Notes under the pieces: model-generated
Databases searched by the model: none
Seen by the model: only the letters and a program-made list of their open reading frames with translations
What the model was told of the DNA's origin: nothing
Shown here: positions 57,608 to 64,000 of the stretch, one piece after another
Layout of the letters: each line of letters opens with the position of its first letter
Numbering within the stretch: the first letter of the stretch is position 1
Position numbers and translations under genes: made by a program
Assembly: GCA_030770545.1 (NCBI GenBank)
Contig: CM061097.1
Span: 17,502,501 to 17,566,500, forward strand
Length of the DNA stretch: 64,000 nucleotides
From: Macropodus opercularis
Taxonomy: Eukaryota > Chordata > Actinopteri > Anabantiformes > Osphronemidae
Direction of reading: 5' to 3'

Positions 57608-60600
57608 TGACTTTGTAATGACTATCACTGACTGCAATGAAGAACGTTTGCTTTCCTCTGACTTTGTACTAACTATCGCTGACTGCAATGAAGAACGCTT
57701 GCTTTTCTCTCACTTTGTACTAACTATCGCTGACTGCAATGAAGAACGCTTGCTTTTCTCTAACTTTGTACTAACTATCGCTGACTGCAATGAAGAACGC
57801 TTGCTTTTCTCTCACTTTGTACTAACTTTCGCTAACTGCAATTAAGAACGCTTGCTTTTCTCTCACTTTGTACTAACTATCGCTGACTGCAATGAAGAAC
57901 GCTTGCTTTTCGCTAACTTTCTACTAACTATCGCTGATTCCAATGAAGAACGCTTGCTTTTCTCTGACTTTGTATTAACTATCGCTGACTGCAATGAAGA
58001 ACGTTTGCTTTTTTCTGACTTTGTACTAACTATCGCTGACTGCAATGAAGAACGCTTGCTTTTCTCTAACTTTGTACTAACTATCGCTGATTCCAATGAA
58101 GAACGTTTGCTTTTCTCTGACTTTGTATTGTTACTGACTGCAATGAAGAACGCTTGCTTTTCTCTGACTTTGTACTAACTATCGCTGATTGCAATGAAGA
58201 ACGCTTGCTTTCCTCTGACTTTGTACTAACTATCGCTGATTGCAATGAAGAACGCTTGCTTTTCTCTAACTTTGTACTAACTATCGCTGATTGCAATGAA
58301 GAACGTTTGCTTTTCTCTGACTTTGTACTAACTATCACTGACTGCAATGAACGCTTGCTTTTCTCTGACTGTGTACTAACTATCGCTGATTGCAATGAAG
58401 AACGCTTGCTTTTCTGTGACTTTGTACTAACTATCGCTGATTGCAATGAAGAACGTTTGCTTTTCTGTGACTTTGTACTAACTATCGCTGATTGCAATGA
58501 AGAACGCTTGCTTTTCTGTGACTTTGTACTAACTATCGCTGATTGCAATGAAGAACGCTTGCTTTTCTGTGACTTTGTACTAACTATCGCTGATTGCAAT
58601 GAAGAACGCTTGCTTTCCTCTGACTTTGTACTAACTATCGCTGATTGCAATGAAGAACGCTTGCTTTTCTCTAACTTTGTACTAACTATCGCTGATTGCA
58701 ATGAAGAACGTTTGCTTTTCTCTGACTTTGTACTAACTATCACTGACTGCAATGAACGCTTGCTTTTCTCTGACTGTGTACTAACTATCGCTGATTGCAA
58801 TGAAGAACGCTTGCTTTTCTGTGACTTTGTACTAACTATCGCTGATTGCAATGAAGAACGCTTGCTTTTCTGTGACTTTGTACTAACTATCGCTGATTGC
58901 AATGAAGAACGCTTGCTTTTCTGTGACTTTGTACTAACTATCGCTGATTGCAATGAAGAACGCTTGCTTTTCTCTAACTTTGTACTAACTATCGCTGACT
59001 GCAATGAAGAACGCTTGCTTTTCTGTGACTTTGTACTAACTATCGCTGATTGCAATGAAGAACGTTTGCTTGTCTCTAACTTTGTACTAACTATCGCTGA
59101 CTGCAATGAAGAACGTTTGCTTTTCTCTAACTTTGTACTAACTATCGCTGACTGCAATGAAGAACGCTTGCTTTTCTCTAACTTTGTACTAACTATCGCT
59201 GACTGCAATGAAGAACGTTTGCTTTTCTCTAACTTTGTACTAACTATCGCTGACTGCAATGAAGAACGTTTGCTTTTCTCTAACTTTGTACTAACTATCG
59301 CTGACTGCAATGAAGAACGTTTGCTTTTCTCTAACTTTGTACTAACTATCGCTGACTGCAATGAAGAACGTTTGCTTTTCTCTGACTTTGTATTAACTAT
59401 CACTGAATGCAATGAAGAACACTTGCTTTTCTCTAACTTCGTTTTAACTATCGCTGATTGCAATGAAGAACGTTTGCTTTTCTCTGACTTTGTATTAACT
59501 ATCACTGAATGCAATGAAGAACGTTTGCTTTTCTGTGACTTTGTACTAACTATCACTGACTGCAATGAAGAACGTTTGCTTTTCTCTGACTTTGTACTAA
59601 CTATCACTGACTGCAATGAAGAACGTTTGCTTTTCTCTGACTTTGTACTAACTATCACTGACTGCAATGAAGAACGTTTGCTTTTCTCTGACCTTGTACT
59701 AACTGTCGCTGACTGCAATGAAGAACGCTTGCTTTTCTCTGACTTTGTACTAACTATCACTGACTGCAATGAAGAACGTTTGCTTTTCTCTGACCTTGTA
59801 CTAACTGTCGCTGACTGCAATGAAGAACGCTTGCTTTTCTCTGACTTTGTACTAACTGTCACTGATTGCAATGAAGGACACTTGCTTTTCTCTGACTTTG
59901 TACTAACTATCGCTGACTGCAATGAAGAACACTTGCTTTTCTCTGACTTTGTACTAACTATCGCTGACTGCAATGAAGAACACTTGCTTTTCTCTGACTT
60001 TGTACTAACTATCACTGACTGCAATGAAGAACACTTGCTTTTCTCTGACTTTGTACTAACTATCGCTGACTGCAATGAAGAAATCTTGCTTTTCTCTGAC
60101 CTTGTACTAACTGTCGCTGACTGCAATTAAGAACGTTTGCTTTTCTCTAACTTTGTAGTAACTGTCGCTGACTGCAATGAAGAACGTTTGCTTTTCTCTG
60201 ACTTTGTACTAACTATCGCTGACTGCAATGAAGAAATCTTGCTTTTCTCTGACCTTGTACTAACTGTCGCTGACTGCAATTAAGAACGTTTGCTTTTCTC
60301 TAACTTTGTAGTAACTGTCGCTGACTGCAATGAAGAACGTTTGCTTTTCTCTGACTTTGTATTAACTATCACTGAATGCAATGAAGAACGCTTGCTTTTC
60401 TCTAACTTTGTACTAACTATCGCTGTCTGCAATGAAGAACGCTTGCTTTTCTCTGACTTTGTACTATCACTGAATGCAATGAAGAACGCTTGCTTTTCTC
60501 TAACTTTGTACTAACTATCGCTGTCTGCAATGAAGAACGCTTGCTTTTCTCTGACTTTGTACTAACTATCGCTGTCTGCAATGAAGAACGCTTGCTTTTC

Positions 60601-63600
60601 TCTGACTTTGTACTAACTATCGCTGTCTGCAATGAAGAACGCTTGCTTTTCTCTGACTTTGTACTAACTATCGCTGTCTGCAATGAAGAACGCTTGCTTT
60701 TCTCTAACTTTGTACTAACTATCGCTGTCTGCAATGAAGAACGCTTGCTTTTCTCTGACTTTGTACTAACTATCGCTGACTGCAATGAAGAACGTTTGCT
60801 TTTCTCTGACTTTGTACTAACTATCGCTGACTGCAATGAAGAACGTTTGCTTTTCTCTGACTTTGTACTAACTATCGCTGACTGCAATGAAGAACGTTTG
60901 CTTTTCTCTGACTTTGTACTAACTATCGCTGACTGCAATGAAGAACGTTTGCTTTTCTCTGACTTTGTACTAACTATCGCTGACTGCAATGAAGAACGTT
61001 TGCTTTTCTCTGACTTTGTACTAACTATCGCTGACTGCAATGAAGAAATCTTGCTTTTCTCTGACCTTGTACTAACTGTCGCTGACTGCAATGAAGAACG
61101 TTTGCTTTTCTCTGACTTTGTACTAACTATCGCTGATTGCAATGAAGAACGTTTGCTTTTCTCTGACTTTGTACTAACTATCACTGACTGCAATGAAGAA
61201 CGTTTGCTTTTCTCTGACTTTGTACTAACTATCGCTGATTGCAATGAAGAACGCTTGCTTTTCTCTGACTTTGTACTAACTGTCACTGATTGCAATGAAG
61301 GACACTTGCTTTTCTCTGACCTTGTACTAACTGTCGCTGACTGCAATTAAGAACGTTTGCTTTTCTCTAACTTTGTAGTAACTGTCGCTGACTGCAATGA
61401 AGAACGTTTGCTTTTCTCTGACTTTGTACTAACTATCACTGACTGCAATGAAGAACGCTTGCTTTTCTCTGACCTTGTACTAACTGTCGCTGACTGCAAT
61501 GAAGAACGTTTGCTTTTCTCTGACTTTGTACTAACTATCACTGACTGCAATGAAGAACGTTTGCTTTTCTCTGACTTTGTACTAACTATCGCTGACTGCA
61601 ATGAAGAACGCTTGCTTTTCTCTGACTTTGTACTATCGCTGACTGCAATGAAGAACGCTTGCTTTTCTCTAACTTTGTACTATCGCTGACTGCAATGAAG
61701 AACGCTTGCTTTTCTGTGACTTTGTACTAACTATCGCTGTCTGCAATGAAGAACGCTTGCTTTTCTTTGACTTTGTACTAACTATCGCTGATTGCAATGA
61801 AGAACGCTTGCTTTCCTCTGACTTTGTACTAACTATCGCTGACTGCAATGAAGAATGCTTGCTTTTCTCTAACTTTGTACTAACTATCGCTGACTGCAAT
61901 GAAGAACGTTTGCTTTTTTCTGACTTTGTACTAACTATCGCTGATTGCAATGAAGAGCGCTTGCTTTTCTGTGACTTTGTACTAACTATCACTGATTGCA
62001 ATGAAGAACGCTTGCTTTTCTGTGACTTTGTACTAACTATCGCTGACTGCAATGAAGAACGCTTGCTTTTCTGTGACTTTGTACTAACTATCGCTGATTG
62101 CAATGAAGAACGCTTGCTTTTCTCTGACTTTGTACTATCGCTGACTGCAATGAAGAACGCTTGCTTTTCTCTAACTTTGTACTAACTATCGCTGTCTGCA
62201 ATGAAGAACGTTTGCTTTTTTCTGACTTTGTACTAACTATCGCTGATTGCAATGAAGAACGCTTGCTTTTCTGTGACTTTGTACTAACTATCACTGACTG
62301 CAATGAAGAACGCTTGCTTTTCTCTGACTTTGTACTATCGCTGACTGCAATGAAGAACGCTTGCTTTTCTGTGACTTTGTACTAACTATCACTGACTGCA
62401 ATGAAGAACGTTTGCTTTTTTCTGACTTTGTACTAACTATCGCTGATTGCAATGAAGAGCGCTTGCTTTTCTCTAACTTTGTACTAACTATCGCTGACTG
62501 CAATGAAGAACGATTGCTTTTCTCTTACTTTGTACTAACTATCGCTGATTGCAATGAAGAGCGCTTGCTTTTCTCTAACTTTGTACTAACTATCGCTGAT
62601 TGCAATGAAGAACGTTTGCTTTTCTCTGACTTTGTACTAACTATCGCTGACTGCAATGAAGAACGCTTGCTTTTCTCTGACTTTGTAGTAACTATCACTG
62701 ACTGCAATGAAGAACGCTTGCTTTTCTCTGACTTTGTACTAACTATCGCTGACTGCAATGAAGAACGCTTGCTTTTCTCTAACTTTGTACTAACTATCGC
62801 TGACTGCAATGAAGAACGTTTGCTTTTCTCTAACTTTGTACTAACTATCGCTGACTGCAATGAAGAACGTTTGCTTTTCTCTAACTTTGTACTAACTATC
62901 GCTGACTGCAATGAAGAACGTTTGCTTTTCTCTAACTTTGTACTAACTATCGCTGACTGCAATGAAGAACGTTTGCTTTTCTCTGACTTTGTATTAACTA
63001 TCACTGAATGCAATGAAGAACACTTGCTTTTCTCTAACTTCGTTTTAACTATCGCTGATTGCAATGAAGAACGTTTGCTTTTCTCTGACTTTGTATTAAC
63101 TATCACTGAATGCAATGAAGAACGTTTGCTTTTCTGTGACTTTGTACTAACTATCACTGACTGCAATGAAGAACGTTTGCTTTTCTCTGACTTTGTACTA
63201 ACTATCACTGACTGCAATGAAGAACGTTTGCTTTCCTCTGACTTTGTACTAACTATCACTGACTGCAATGAAGAACGTTTGCTTTTCTCTGACTTTGTAC
63301 TAACTGTCGCTGACTGCAATGAAGAACGCTTGCTTTTCTCTGACTTTGTACTAACTATCACTGACTGCAATGAAGAACGTTTGCTTTTCTCTGACCTTGT
63401 ACTAACTGTCGCTGACTGCAATGAAGAACGCTTGCTTTTCTCTGACTTTGTACTAACTGTCACTGATTGCAATGAAGGACACTTGCTTTTCTCTGACTTT
63501 GTACTAACTATCGCTGACTGCAATGAAGAACACTTGCTTTTCTCTGACTTTGTACTAACTATCGCTGACTGCAATGAAGAACACTTGCTTTTCTCTGACT

Positions 63601-64000
63601 TTGTACTAACTATCACTGACTGCAATGAAGAACACTTGCTTTTCTCTGACTTTGTACTAACTATCGCTGACTGCAATGAAGAAATCTTGCTTTTCTCTGA
63701 CCTTGTACTAACTGTCGCTGACTGCAATTAAGAACGTTTGCTTTTCTCTAACTTTGTAGTAACTGTCGCTGACTGCAATGAAGAACGTTTGCTTTTCTCT
63801 GACTTTGTACTAACTATCGCTGACTGCAATGAAGAAATCTTGCTTTTCTCTGACCTTGTACTAACTGTCGCTGACTGCAATTAAGAACGTTTGCTTTTCT
63901 CTAACTTTGTAGTAACTGTCGCTGACTGCAATGAAGAACGTTTGCTTTTCTCTGACTTTGTATTAACTATCACTGAATGCAATGAAGAACGCTTGCTTTT
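57608..64000. repeat. 51-bp minisatellite, array 2 (runs off window)
   Basis: About 125 units of the same 51-bp repeat. It has its own variant set: CTTTTCTGTGAC, GCTGTCTGC, GAACACTTG, GAAATCTTG and 48-bp units (CAATGAACGC at about 58346 and 58751). Long stretches are duplicated: a rare AACTTCGTTTTAAC unit occurs at 59435 and 63036 with the same neighbours. Mirrored plus and minus open frames of over 650 codons (about 58081-60130) arise from the repeat. Right end not reached. Confidence 0.95.

Noticed and set aside
58081..60130. Open frames of ~680 (minus) and ~658 (plus) codons as real genes
   Set aside because: They are coextensive on opposite strands and made wholly of the 51-bp repeat; any stop-free unit with length divisible by 3 gives this. 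No start context, promoter or non-repeat domain belongs to them.

Overview
The window is vertebrate nuclear DNA, most likely from a teleost fish. Evidence: gamma/epsilon-type endogenous retroviruses (ERVs), a piggyBac and hAT-like DNA transposons, short interspersed repeats of the kind common in fish, spliced host-gene exons with GT/AG borders, and no bacterial-style gene organisation. There is no intact, confidently functional protein gene. It is a repeat-rich, tandemly duplicated locus.

Layout. 1-2040: end of an ERV gag and a hAT-like fragment that carries a perfect 33-bp hairpin. 2041-3720: pieces of the same repertoire that builds the rest of the window, including a tRNA-Leu primer-binding site. 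3826-4197: an interspersed repeat. 4861-5917: a decayed retroviral pol piece. 5919-8154: a piggyBac element with a broken transposase. 8155-29480 is copy 1 and 39793-57607 is copy 2 of one large tandem duplication, with a period of about 35 kb. Each copy holds, in order: LTR/PBS modules of a small non-autonomous LTR element; three exons of a PDE9A-like phosphodiesterase (minus strand); a retroviral integrase fragment (ERV A, minus strand); a possible lysine-rich last exon; long non-coding stretches; a bidirectional-looking promoter with a minus-strand first coding exon; a short open frame followed by a one-helix membrane mini-ORF; then a giant minisatellite.

The minisatellite has a 51-bp unit (17 codons, no stop in one frame on each strand). 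Array 1 is 29481-39792, interrupted by an 870-bp solo LTR; array 2 is 57608-64000 and runs off the window. There are roughly 300 units by length. Scattered 47-bp units break the frame, and array 2 shows higher-order duplication.

Insertions separate the two copies. Copy 1 alone has ERV B (16364-22203, minus strand, gag-pro-pol largely recognisable but broken), a hAT-like element and two solo LTRs with 5-bp target duplications. Copy 2 alone has another solo LTR and two blocks of unknown nature. The intact or 'empty' site is visible in the other copy, so this LTR family probably moved after the duplication.

The most unusual structure is the combination of (i) chained LTR-internal-LTR units primed by tRNA-Leu, whose internal region is built from duplicated ~140-bp cassettes ending in splice-donor-like sites, and (ii) a huge 51-bp minisatellite lying between two halves of such a cassette. 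It may be a long non-autonomous LTR element or an LTR-driven repetitive transcription unit; that is inference.
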